NCBI RefSeq assembly: GCF_004217185.1
Contig: NZ_SHKL01000001.1
Span: 5,330,001 to 5,394,000 of the forward strand
DNA length: 64,000 bases
Direction of reading: 5' to 3'
From: Pseudonocardia sediminis
GTDB lineage: Bacteria; Actinomycetota; Actinomycetes; Mycobacteriales; Pseudonocardiaceae
Positions 25,625 to 32,892 of the stretch are shown in pieces. Position 1 is the stretch's first letter. Each line of letters begins with the position of its first letter. The translations under genes and the position numbers were made by a program. The notes below the pieces were generated by a model that saw only the letters and a list, made by a program, of their open reading frames with translations, did not search any database and was not told the origin of the DNA.

Positions 25625-26081
25625 TCGAAAATCTCCTCGACTCGTCCCGCACGTTCGATCACAATGCGATCTCGGTACGGATTCTTCTGGGATCACCGAA
25701 TTCTCCGGCGATGTCGGGCCGGTTGGTGCGGGCCCGTACTAGGAAAACGAAGTCCGTACGGAGTGGTTACGTGGTTCCGAGCCATTCCGGAGCACCGGAA
25801 TATTCGGAATGGCCGGGCGCGGGGCGCCGGCGGCGGCCGCCTGAGGGCACCCGACCGGGTGTCACCCTTCCGAGCAGGACCGACGCCGCGGGCGAGGGGC
25901 TCGGGGCGGGCCCGCGCCCACCCGGCATCGCCCGTGCGACGCGGCGATCGGCCCATGACGCTCACCCGTTCGGACGCGCATTATTCGCGCGCGCCCCGAC
26001 CGGATCCGCGGGATCGGGGCGCCCGGACCCCACGACGGGGCCCGCGACGAAGCCCGCCGACGCCCCTTCCCGTCGCGCCGG
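25625..26081. other. Upstream region of the peptide cassette
   Basis: About 455 bp without a supported gene. The part nearest the first peptide gene (25625-25815) is noticeably AT-richer than the rest of the window and should hold the cassette promoter. It contains an inverted repeat CCATTCCG (25782-25789) and CGGAATGG (25805-25812), a possible operator. I could not place a convincing -10/-35 pair. Confidence 0.5.
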
Positions 26082-26165
26082 GCCGGAGCGGGCGGGCCGG
26101 AGCGGGCGGGTCGGAGCGGGCGGGTCGGAGCGGGCGGGTCGGAGCGGGCGGGTCGGAGCGGGCGG
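26082..26165. repeat. 14-bp tandem repeat, six copies
   Basis: Six head-to-tail copies of G(C/T)CGGAGCGGGCGG in exact 14-bp register, ending 4 bp before the stop codon of the membrane protein gene at 26170. The last four copies are identical. It is non-coding as far as I can tell and marks the right boundary of the peptide-cassette insert. Confidence 0.88.
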
Positions 26166-26169
26166 GGCC

Positions 26170-26592
26170 TCAGGCCTCGTCGGGATAGTCGTCACCCATC
26201 GACCACCGGCGGGCCTGGTCGCTGATCAGCAGCAGGAACGTGAGGATCACCACGACCCCGGCGACGATCCCGAGCAGCAGCTGCCCCGATGGGCCGATCA
26301 GGCTGTAGACGGCGGGCAGCAGCAGGAGCTGGATCACGATCGCCGGCGTGCGGACACCGCGCTTCCCGCGGACGAGCCCGAGGCCGATCGCCACCACCGC
26401 GGCCCCCACGAGCAGGAAGAACGCCCCCTCGGCCAGCCCCAGGGACATCGCCTGCCCCCCGGCACCGAAGGCCCGGACGGCGAGCACCACCGCGAACACG
26501 ACGGCGACGGCACCCTGGGCGGCGACCAGCGCGCCGGCCACACGGACGTTCTGCGGCGCCACGTCGGGCATGCGGGGGCTGCCGGTAGTCAT
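26170..26592 (-). CDS. Four-helix integral membrane protein (Rv3217c-like)
   Basis: A 140-residue protein with four hydrophobic segments (about residues 18-42, 50-72, 80-100 and 105-125), a loop RGKRGVRTP and a polar C-terminus ending GDDYPDEA. No enzyme motif is present. It is divergent from the lipid kinase gene at 26625 with a 32-bp gap, the same arrangement as Rv3217c and Rv3218 in mycobacteria (from memory). Function unknown. Confidence 0.82.
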   Translation of the reverse strand: MTTGSPRMPDVAPQNVRVAGALVAAQGAVAVVFAVVLAVRAFGAGGQAMSLGLAEGAFFLLVGAAVVAIGLGLVRGKRGVRTPAIVIQLLLLPAVYSLIGPSGQLLLGIVAGVVVILTFLLLISDQARRWSMGDDYPDEA

Positions 26593-26624
26593 GGCTCGAG
26601 AATAGGCGGCGCTACCCTCGCCGG

Positions 26625-27575
26625 GTGCGCGCGCTGCTCGTGGTCAACCCGCAGGCCACGTCGACCACCGCCGCCGGGCGGGACGTGCTGACGCACGCAT
26701 TGGCCAGCGAGCTCAAGCTGGAGGTGCTGCAGACGCGCTACCGGGGGCATGCGGCCGAGGGCACGGCCGCCGCCGTCCGCGACGGCGTCGAGCTCGTCGT
26801 CGCCCTCGGTGGCGACGGCACCGTCAACGAGGTCGTCAACGGCCTGCTCGCCGACCAGACCGGCACCGGCACCACCGCCCCGCGCCCGGACGCCGAGGCG
26901 ACCGCGATGCTCGCCGTCGTCCCGGGCGGCTCGGCCAACGTGTTCGCCCGCGCCCTGGGCATGCCGCGCGACCCGGTGGAGGCCACCGGGCACGTGCTCA
27001 GCGCCCTGGCCGCCCGCCGGCACCGAATGGTCGGCCTCGGGCACGCCGACGACCGGTGGTTCACGTTCAACGCCGGGATGGGGTGGGACGCCGACGTCGT
27101 CGCCGCCGTCGAGCGCGCCCGGGCCCAGGGGCACGAGGCGAGCCCCGGGCGGTACGCCGTCACCGCGCTCGCCCAGTACCTCGCTCAGTTGCGCCGCCCG
27201 CCGTCGATGACGGTGCACATCCCGGGCGCCGACCCGCTGCCCGGGGTCAAGCTCGCGTTCGTCAGCAACACCGATCCGTGGACGTTCCTGTCCGGGCGGG
27301 CCGTCCGGACCAACCCCCGCTCGTCGTTCGGCAGCGGGCTGGGGCTGTTCGCCCTGCGCAGCCTCGGCCCGCGCACGATCGCAGCCGTTCTGGGCCAGAT
27401 CCTGTCCAGCGACGGGAATCCGCACGGCCGCCACGTCGTTCGACAGGACGCGGTACCGCTCGTCCGGATCACCAGTGACACTCCGCTGGCGCTGCAGCTC
27501 GATGGCGACCACCTGGGAGAACGCACCGATGTGGAGTTCCTCAGCGTGCCCGCTTCGTTACGCGTCGTCGTGTGA
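26625..27575 (+). CDS. Diacylglycerol kinase-family lipid kinase
   Basis: A 316-residue protein starting at GTG. The catalytic domain shows VVNPQATSTTA, LVVALGGDGTVNEVVNGLL (nucleotide-binding GGDGT) and VVPGGSANVFARALGMPRDP. The C-terminal half carries the second lobe with FNAGMGWDADVV and QLDGDHLGERTDVEF. Family members phosphorylate diacylglycerol, sphingosine or related lipids at the membrane. The substrate here cannot be told. It corresponds to Rv3218 in gene order. Confidence 0.9.
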   Translation: MRALLVVNPQATSTTAAGRDVLTHALASELKLEVLQTRYRGHAAEGTAAAVRDGVELVVALGGDGTVNEVVNGLLADQTGTGTTAPRPDAEATAMLAVVPGGSANVFARALGMPRDPVEATGHVLSALAARRHRMVGLGHADDRWFTFNAGMGWDADVVAAVERARAQGHEASPGRYAVTALAQYLAQLRRPPSMTVHIPGADPLPGVKLAFVSNTDPWTFLSGRAVRTNPRSSFGSGLGLFALRSLGPRTIAAVLGQILSSDGNPHGRHVVRQDAVPLVRITSDTPLALQLDGDHLGERTDVEFLSVPASLRVVV

Positions 27576-27996
27576 GATAGGCAGTTCGCCGCAGTCGGGG
27601 GCCGGTGATCACTCACTGGGGTGACCACAACACCATTCACCGATGGACGTGGACCGCCGATCCCGTTGGGGCTCGCACCTGGCCAAACGGTGATCCAAGG
27701 TGGTCCTACGCAGCAAGGGACCACGGGCAGCGAGGCCCGGGGTGTTTGGTCCTACAGGGATTCGGGTAGCCGTTTCGCTGTTGGGCGGGGACACTGGGAA
27801 GAGCTTGGCCCGGACGGAACAGCACAGTTCCGACCACCCGGCATGTGAGTGCCGGTGAGGCCGCTCACGCTTGAACCAGTCCGTTTCCCTTGAAGACGGA
27901 CCGCGCTCGTGAAACCATTCACAAGCGGCGGAAAGACCGTAAGTACGCAGTCGATCGGCGCGACCCCGATCGCGCACAACGAGGAGCACAGAAATC
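27576..27996. other. 421-bp structured leader/intergenic region upstream of whiB1
   Basis: There is no gene I can support in this unusually AT-rich stretch. It contains several short perfect hairpins: GTGGTCC/GGACCAC (27700-27724), CGGAAC/GTTCCG (27815-27832), GTCCGT/ACGGAC (27879-27901) and GTGAA/TTCAC (27909-27922). It may be a long 5' leader or hold a small RNA. A 75-codon frame at 27621-27848 has no coding character. Confidence 0.45.
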
Positions 27997-28248
27997 ATGG
28001 ATTGGCGTCACGACGCGATCTGCCGCGACGAGGACCCCGAGCTGTTCTTCCCTGTCGGGACGAGCGGCCCCGCCCTGATGCAGATCGCCGAGGCCAAGAC
28101 GGTCTGCCGGCGCTGCCCGGTGACCGAGTCCTGCCTGGCCTGGGCGCTCGAGAGCGGCCAGGACGCGGGAGTCTGGGGCGGTATGAGCGAGGACGAGCGG
28201 CGCGCCCTGAAGCGGCGCAGCACCCGCACCCGTTCCTACACTGCCTGA
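27997..28248 (+). CDS. whiB1: WhiB-family iron-sulfur transcription factor (WhiB1)
   Basis: An 83-residue WhiB protein. Four cluster-ligand Cys are present: Cys9 in HDAICRDEDPELFF, Cys37 and Cys40 in VCRRCPV, and Cys46 in ESCLAWALE. GVWGG is the G[VI]WGG turn, and ERRALKRRSTRTR is the basic DNA-binding tail. GAGGAG precedes the ATG. Length and sequence match WhiB1/WblE, which binds the principal sigma factor and reacts with nitric oxide. Its place between the DAG kinase and pdtaS equals Rv3219. It is followed by a strong terminator. Confidence 0.95.
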   Translation: MDWRHDAICRDEDPELFFPVGTSGPALMQIAEAKTVCRRCPVTESCLAWALESGQDAGVWGGMSEDERRALKRRSTRTRSYTA

Positions 28249-28314
28249 GGGACCCTCGAACCGGGCGGAATCGCCTGAACAGTTCGAGTCGTACGAAGAA
28301 CAGAACGCTCCCCC

Positions 28315-28358
28315 ACCGCGGGCCCGCAGCCGGATGCCACCGGCAGCGGGCCCGCGGT
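28315..28358. terminator. Strong hairpin terminator after whiB1
   Basis: ACCGCGGGCCCGC and GCGGGCCCGCGGT form a perfect 13-bp stem, with GCCGG/CCGGC pairing further inside, followed by TTCTCGTT. It lies 66 bp past the whiB1 stop and may also serve the convergent pdtaS gene. Confidence 0.85.
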
Positions 28359-28470
28359 TCTCGTTCCGGGTCGGTGTAGCGCCCTTTCTGCTAGGGCCAC
28401 CCCCGGAACGAACCGATGAACACGGTGCCGGCGCGACCTCGGCACCGGGGTCATCGGTCATGGGGAGAGC

Positions 28471-30003
28471 CTATCCGCTGCCGTTCGGCGACCCGCCCAG
28501 GGGCAGCCTGATCAGCGCCTCGGTGCCGCCGCCCTCGCGGGCGCCCATCCGGAGCGTGGCCTCGAGCTCGGAGGTCAGCAGCGTGCGCACGATCTGCAGG
28601 CCCAGTCCCTGCGCCGTCTCCACGTCGAAGCCCTCCGGCATGCCGTGCCCGTCGTCGGACACCGCCACCTCGAGCCAGCCCGCGGAGCGGCGCGCCGAGA
28701 CCACGACCTCGCCGGACTCGCCCTGGTCGTAGGCGTGCGCGAGCGCGTTGTGCACCAGCTCGGTGAGCACCAGGACGAGCGGTGTGGCCCGCCCGGCGGG
28801 CAGGGTGCCGAACCCGCCCTCGACCCGCACGCGGGCCCGGGCCTCGGCCGTCGCGCCGTCGCGGATGGCCGGCAGCACCTTCTCCAGCAGCGCGTCGAGC
28901 TCGACGGTCTCGGCGACGGAGTAGGCGAGCGCCTCGTGCACCAGCGCGATCGAGGTGACCCGCCGGACGCTCTCCTCGAGCGCACGCGTGGCCTCGGGGT
29001 GGGCGCTGCGCCGCGACTGCATCCGCAGCAGGGCCGCGACCGTCTGCAGGTTGTTCTTGACCCGGTGATGGATCTCCCGGATCGTCGCGTCCTTGCTGAG
29101 CAGGGCCATGTCCCGCCGGCGCAGGTCGGTGACGTCACGGACCAGCACCAACGCCCCCGCGGGGTCGCCACGCGGGCGCAGCGGCAGCGAACGGACCACC
29201 ATCGACGCCCGGCGCCCGCGGATCTCCATCCGGGGTGACGCCTTGCCCTCCAGCGCCTCGGTGATCTTCGTGGCGACGTCGGCGGCCTCGAAGGGGTCGA
29301 GCACCAGCCGGCGGGTCACCACGGCCAGCTCGGTGCCCGCGACGTCGCTCGCGTGCCCCATCCGGTGGTACGCCGAGAGCGCGTTCGGGCTGGCGTAGGC
29401 GACGTTGCCGTGCACGTCGAGCCGGACCAGGCCGTCCCCGGCGCGCGGGCTGCCCTCGGTGCTGCCGAGCGGCACGGACTGCGGGAACGTGCCGTCGACG
29501 ATCATCTGGCACAGGTCGGACGCGCTGCCCAGGTAGGCGATCTCCAACGGGCTCGGGACCCGCGGGGTGGCCAGGTTCGTGTCGCGGGACAGGACGGCGA
29601 CGGTGCGCCCGCCCTGGCGGACCGGGATCGTCTCCCGGCGGACGGGAACCTCCAGGTGCCAGCGCGGGTCGTCGTCGCGGCAGATCCGGCCCTCGGTGAC
29701 GGCGCGGCGCAGCTGCCCGACCTCGACCGCGGCCGCGCGCTTGCCCACCACGTCGTCCGGGTGCGCGGTGGGGGCCGTGGTGGGCCTGGCCTGCGCCACG
29801 CACAGGAAGGCGCTGCCCGCAGCGCGGGGCGGGGCGTCGGCGCCGTCCGGTGTGGAGGGTTCGTCCAGCGGCACCCAGAGCAGGAAGTCGGCGAACGACA
29901 TGTCGGCGAGCAACTGCCACTCCGACACCACCCGCTGGAGGTGGTCGACGGTCTCGCCGTGCATCCGGGTGTGCTCGGCGAGCAGCTCGCTCAGCGTGGT
30001 CAC
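28471..30003 (-). CDS. pdtaS: PdtaS-like sensor histidine kinase
   Basis: A 510-residue cytosolic kinase. An N-terminal GAF-like domain (VVSEWQLLADMSFADFLLWVP) and a PAS-like domain (GLVRLDVHGNVAYASPNALSAY) precede a HisKA_2 dimerisation region with the phospho-acceptor His in IREIHHRVKNNLQTVAALLRMQ. The ATPase follows with ELVHNALAHAYDQG, SDDGHGMPEGFD and GLGLQIVRTLL. I chose GTG 30003 (VTTLSELLAEH) because it matches the PdtaS N-terminus; ATG 30012 is an alternative. PdtaS signals to the RNA-binding response regulator PdtaR, which is not in this window. Confidence 0.92.
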   Translation of the reverse strand: MTTLSELLAEHTRMHGETVDHLQRVVSEWQLLADMSFADFLLWVPLDEPSTPDGADAPPRAAGSAFLCVAQARPTTAPTAHPDDVVGKRAAAVEVGQLRRAVTEGRICRDDDPRWHLEVPVRRETIPVRQGGRTVAVLSRDTNLATPRVPSPLEIAYLGSASDLCQMIVDGTFPQSVPLGSTEGSPRAGDGLVRLDVHGNVAYASPNALSAYHRMGHASDVAGTELAVVTRRLVLDPFEAADVATKITEALEGKASPRMEIRGRRASMVVRSLPLRPRGDPAGALVLVRDVTDLRRRDMALLSKDATIREIHHRVKNNLQTVAALLRMQSRRSAHPEATRALEESVRRVTSIALVHEALAYSVAETVELDALLEKVLPAIRDGATAEARARVRVEGGFGTLPAGRATPLVLVLTELVHNALAHAYDQGESGEVVVSARRSAGWLEVAVSDDGHGMPEGFDVETAQGLGLQIVRTLLTSELEATLRMGAREGGGTEALIRLPLGGSPNGSG

Positions 30004-30083
30004 GGCCGCCATCCCATCACATGCGAGAATGGGTACCGAACTCGCCGAACAGGGTCGGGTCGTTCCAGAGGGAGGGAGCACGC

Positions 30084-30158
30084 ATGTCGAAGCGCGCCCG
30101 CAAGCGTCGCGACCGCGGCAAGAAGAAGGCGAACCACGGCAAGAAGCCGAACACCTGA
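30084..30158 (+). CDS. Ribosomal protein bL37 (AURKAIP1/COX24 domain)
   Basis: A 24-residue, strongly basic protein, MSKRARKRRDRGKKKANHGK plus PNT-type end. GAGGGAGGGAG is an unusually strong ribosome site ahead of its ATG. The sequence matches the actinobacterial bL37 mini-protein of the 50S subunit. It is too short for usual gene finders. It sits between pdtaS and rsrA on the opposite strand and ends at a perfect 19-bp hairpin. Confidence 0.9.
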   Translation: MSKRARKRRDRGKKKANHGKKPNT

Positions 30159-30171
30159 GTTCGCCTCACAC

Positions 30172-30224
30172 ACGACGAACGGCGGGCGGCCACCCTGTGA
30201 GGGGTGCCGCCCGCCGTTCGTCGT
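30172..30224. terminator. Bidirectional hairpin terminator
   Basis: ACGACGAACGGCGGGCGGC (30172-30190) and its exact complement (30206-30224) form a 19-bp perfect stem with a 15-nt loop that includes CACCC/GGGGT pairing. It lies between the convergent ends of the bL37 and rsrA genes. Confidence 0.92.
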
Positions 30225-30242
30225 TCGTGATGCCCGCGCGGG

Positions 30243-30683
30243 CTAGAGCCGGTGCTGCTCGATCCGGCTGGTGGTCACGGCCACCGTGGTGCCGTCGGGG
30301 CCGGACTCGACGCTGACCGAGGCCTGCTCCAGCACCGCGGAGCGGATCTGGGAGCGCAGCCGGTCCTTGAGCCCGTCCGGCGCCAGCTCACCACCGCACT
30401 TGCGGGCCAGCAGCGCCTTGAGCTTCTCGTCGATCCCGTACTCGGACAGGCACGGTGCGCACTCGTCGAGGTGCTGCTCGAGCACCGCGCGCCGGTGGTC
30501 GTCGCACTCCCTGTCCAGGAACAGCCACACTTCGGCCAGCACCTCCGAGCAACCGGTACCGCCGGTCATCGGATGGCGAGCCATGGGGTTCTGGGCCTTC
30601 GCCCCGGGCGACCCCGCCGAGCAGGGTCCGGTCTCGTCGCCCTGTCCCCGCTCGGAGGACGGGGTCTCGTCGCTCGCGCTCAC
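30243..30683 (-). CDS. rsrA: Mycothiol-system anti-sigma factor RsrA
   Basis: A 146-residue zinc-binding anti-sigma factor. The redox switch is His71-x3-Cys75-x2-Cys78 in HLDECAPC, with Cys45 in position of the partner Cys11 of Streptomyces RsrA. Cys60 and a later CGG are extra. Compared with RsrA of about 105 residues, it has a 34-residue polar N-terminal extension. The GTG at 30683 overlaps the sigma factor stop (GTGA), and AGGAGG lies about 10 bp upstream, so translation is coupled. It binds SigR under reducing conditions and releases it on disulfide stress. Confidence 0.92.
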   Translation of the reverse strand: MSASDETPSSERGQGDETGPCSAGSPGAKAQNPMARHPMTGGTGCSEVLAEVWLFLDRECDDHRRAVLEQHLDECAPCLSEYGIDEKLKALLARKCGGELAPDGLKDRLRSQIRSAVLEQASVSVESGPDGTTVAVTTSRIEQHRL

Positions 30684-31354
30684 CTCGTCGTCACCTCCTG
30701 CGCGCCCCGCGCGAAGCCACGCTCGCGCGCGACGTCGGTCAGCATGTCGCGCAGCTGGCGCCGGCCACGGTGCAACCGGGACATCACGGTCCCGATCGGC
30801 GTGCCCATGATCTCGGCGATCTCCTTGTAGGCGAACCCCTCGACGTCGGCCAGGTAGACCGCCATCCGGAAGTCCTCCGGCAACTGCTGCAGCGCGGCCT
30901 TCACGTCGGTGTCCGGAAGCGCGTCCATCGCCTCGACCTCGGCCGAGCGGAGCCCGGTGGAGCTGTGCTCCCCGGCCTGGGCCAGCTGGTAGTCGGTGAT
31001 CTCGTCGGTCGGCGACTGCAGCGGCTGACGCTGCTTCTTCCGGTACCCGTTGATGTAGGTGTTGGTCAGGATCCGGTACAGCCAGGCCTTGAGGTTGGTG
31101 CCCCGGCGGAACGTCCTGAACGCCGAGTAGGCCTTCAGGAACGTCTCCTGCACCAGGTCCTCGGCGTCGGCCGGGTTGCGCGTCATGCGCAGCGCGGCGC
31201 CGTAGAGCTGGTCGATCAACGGCATGGCGTCGCGCTCGAACCGCGCGACCCGTTCCGACTCGGTCTCCTCGACCTCCGGGGTCTCCTCGGGGGCGTCGAC
31301 GACGTCGACCCCACGCGGCTCCTCGGCGGTACCCGCCTGTTCCTTCTCCGGCAC
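30680..31354 (-). CDS. sigH: ECF sigma factor SigR/SigH (oxidative and thiol stress)
   Basis: A 224-residue group ECF sigma factor. Region 2 has YGAALRMTRNPADAEDLVQETFLKAYSAF and WLYRILTNTYINGYRKKQRQ; region 4 has LQQLPEDFRMAVYLADVEGFAYKEIAEIMGTPIGTVMSRLHRGR. GAGAGGGG lies before the chosen GTG at 31354. The frame stays open to 31531, and an ATG at 31486 would give a 46-codon longer form (see findings). A near-consensus SigR promoter is present upstream. It forms an operon with rsrA. Confidence 0.94.
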   Translation of the reverse strand: MPEKEQAGTAEEPRGVDVVDAPEETPEVEETESERVARFERDAMPLIDQLYGAALRMTRNPADAEDLVQETFLKAYSAFRTFRRGTNLKAWLYRILTNTYINGYRKKQRQPLQSPTDEITDYQLAQAGEHSSTGLRSAEVEAMDALPDTDVKAALQQLPEDFRMAVYLADVEGFAYKEIAEIMGTPIGTVMSRLHRGRRQLRDMLTDVARERGFARGAQEVTTR

Positions 31355-31508
31355 CGAACCCCTCTCCAGCGACGCGGGGCCGCTCGAGGCGATCCCCCGC
31401 ACGGTGACCGGCGGTGTTCCCGCCGTCCCGGACCGCTCAGAGGGTACGCGTACACGCCGCCGACGGCCGGTCGACGGCGCCTCCATCACAGCGTTGCTCA
31501 CGTCAGGT

Positions 31509-31537
31509 GTAACCACCCGGTGCCCCCGCACATTCCC
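31509..31537 (-). promoter_or_regulatory. SigR-type promoter of the sigH-rsrA operon
   Basis: On the minus strand GGGAAT (GGAAT at 31536-31532) is followed by exactly 18 bp and GTTAC (31513-31509). This matches the known SigR/SigH consensus GGAAT-N18-GTT. It points toward sigH and implies autoregulation with a 5' leader of about 150 nt to the GTG at 31354. Confidence 0.85.
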
Positions 31538-31590
31538 CGCGACTCCGCATCCGCCGACGTCCTAGGTTGTCCGGCGACGGAGGGAGCACG

Positions 31591-32067
31591 ATGGCGGGAC
31601 GGGGCACGCCGGCGACGGCACTGCTGACCACGAAGAAGATCACCCATCGGGTGCACACGTACACCCACCGCGACGGGGCGGTCTACGGGACCGAGGCCGC
31701 GGACGCGCTCGGCCAGGATCCGCGACGGGTGTTCAAGACCCTCGTCGCGCTGGTGGACGGCACGATGACGGTCGGGATCGTGCCCGTCACCAGCACGCTG
31801 GACCTCAAGGCTCTGGCCGCGGCCGTCGGCGGAAAGCGGGCGACGATGGCCGACGTCACCGACGCCGAACGCACCACCGGCTACGTCGCGGGAGGGATCT
31901 CCCCGCTCGGTCAGCGCAAGCGCCTGCCCACCGTGATCGACGCCTCGGTCCGCGATCACGAGACGCTCTACTGCAGCGGCGGCCGCCGGGGTCTGGAGAT
32001 CGAGCTCGCCCCCGACGACCTGATCGCCCTCACCACCGCCACGGTCGCCCCCATCGCCGCGACCTGA
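31591..32067 (+). CDS. ybaK: Cys-tRNA(Pro)/Cys-tRNA deacylase, YbaK/EbsC type
   Basis: A 158-residue editing protein. LLTTKKITHRVHTY, YGTEAADALGQDPRRVFKTLVA and YVAGGISPLGQRKRLPTVID are the YbaK family motifs; the Lys in VFKTL and the GGISP turn form the active pocket. GGAGGG precedes the ATG at 31591. It removes Cys wrongly attached to tRNA-Pro. It is divergent from sigH, in the place of Rv3224A/B. Confidence 0.93.
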   Translation: MAGRGTPATALLTTKKITHRVHTYTHRDGAVYGTEAADALGQDPRRVFKTLVALVDGTMTVGIVPVTSTLDLKALAAAVGGKRATMADVTDAERTTGYVAGGISPLGQRKRLPTVIDASVRDHETLYCSGGRRGLEIELAPDDLIALTTATVAPIAAT

Positions 32068-32124
32068 CCCCTCCCCGCCGCCCACCCGGTCCCGGTTCAG
32101 GGAGCGGGGCACCGGGCGGGGCGC

Positions 32125-32751
32125 TCAGGGGAGGAGGTGGGTGAGCCAGGTGTCGATCGCGTCGCGGACGCCGTCGGGGTCGGCCTTGAGGGAGTGGTCG
32201 CCGTCGAGCACGACGACGTCGCGGGACGCGGCGGGCTCCGGGCATCCGAAGGGGTCGCGGCGGCCCTGCACGACCAGTACCGGCACCTCGACGCCGTCCA
32301 GCTCGGGCATCCGGTCCTTGTCCGGCTTGCCCGGCGGGTGCACCGGGAAGGCCAGGCAGAGCACGCCGGACGCCCCGGCCCCGCCCGCCGTCCGGCAGGC
32401 CACCCGGGCTCCCGAGCTGCGGCCACCGGCGAGCAGCGGCAACCGGCCGCGCCTGTCCACGCCCAGCTCCCCCGCCCGCGCCGCGGCGACGACGGCCAGC
32501 CACGCCGCGTCGAGCTGCTTCGCCGGGGCCGGGGCACGACGGCCGGCGACACGGTAGGGCTGCTCGACGAGTCCGACGTGCACGCCCCGGGCCGTCGCGG
32601 TCCGCGTGGCGACGACGAGGTCGGGTGCGCCCACCCCGCCACCGGCGCCGTGGCCGAGCAGGAACAGGGCACGGGCCCGGCCCGTCGCCCGGTGCAGCGT
32701 GACCCGGGCCGGTCCGTGCGGGGTGTCGATCCCGACCGGCTCGGTGCTCAT
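32125..32751 (-). CDS. Alpha/beta-hydrolase (KANL3/Tex30-like)
   Basis: A 208-residue hydrolase-fold protein. LFLLGHGAGGGVGAPDL is the oxyanion region, LLAGGRSSGARVA the nucleophile elbow (first Ser of GRSSG by position), and GRRDPFG plus LDGDHSLK carry the acid and His. It belongs to the small-hydrolase group related to dienelactone hydrolases; no substrate is known. Its ATG overlaps the stop of the second of two 13-residue upstream ORFs built from a 38-bp repeat, so its expression probably depends on them. Confidence 0.85.
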   Translation of the reverse strand: MSTEPVGIDTPHGPARVTLHRATGRARALFLLGHGAGGGVGAPDLVVATRTATARGVHVGLVEQPYRVAGRRAPAPAKQLDAAWLAVVAAARAGELGVDRRGRLPLLAGGRSSGARVACRTAGGAGASGVLCLAFPVHPPGKPDKDRMPELDGVEVPVLVVQGRRDPFGCPEPAASRDVVVLDGDHSLKADPDGVRDAIDTWLTHLLP

Positions 32752-32789
32752 GGCGCCTCCGCGGGACGGAGCACGTCGGCGGTGCTCAT
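32748..32789 (-). CDS. Upstream mini-ORF 2 (13 residues)
   Basis: ATG at 32789 encodes MSTADVLRPAEAP and stops with a TGA that overlaps the hydrolase ATG (ATGA). A GCGGAGG lies upstream. It is almost identical to mini-ORF 1 and arises from a tandem 38-bp duplication. Translation has not been shown; the overlap pattern suggests termination-reinitiation. Confidence 0.5.
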   Translation of the reverse strand: MSTADVLRPAEAP

Positions 32790-32880
32790 GCCGCCTCCGC
32801 GGGACGGAGCACGTCGGCGGTGCTCATGGCGCCTCCGCGGGACGGAGCACGTCGTGCCTCCGCGGGACGGAGCACGTCGG
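32752..32880. repeat. 38-bp tandem repeat array carrying start signals
   Basis: The unit GCCTCCGCGGGACGGAGCAC plus GTCGGCGGTGCTCAT occurs at about 32755, 32792 and 32830, with a shortened copy at about 32855. On the minus strand each full unit carries a ribosome site (GCGGAGG) and ATGAGCACC. CTCCG and CGGAG inside the unit could pair in a small hairpin. Confidence 0.88.
32786..32827 (-). CDS. Upstream mini-ORF 1 (13 residues)
   Basis: ATG at 32827 encodes MSTADVLRPAEAA and stops with a TGA that overlaps the ATG of mini-ORF 2. GCGGAGGCGCC stands directly before its ATG. Together with mini-ORF 2 it forms a chain of overlapping start/stop pairs leading to the hydrolase. Confidence 0.5.
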   Translation of the reverse strand: MSTADVLRPAEAA

Positions 32881-32892
32881 CGGTGCGCCGGC

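Noticed and set aside
26082..26165. Possible CRISPR array
   Set aside because: The 14-bp units are directly tandem without spacers.
27621..27848. 75-codon frame starting at GTG upstream of whiB1
   Set aside because: No ribosome site, no family likeness and mixed composition; more likely leader RNA.
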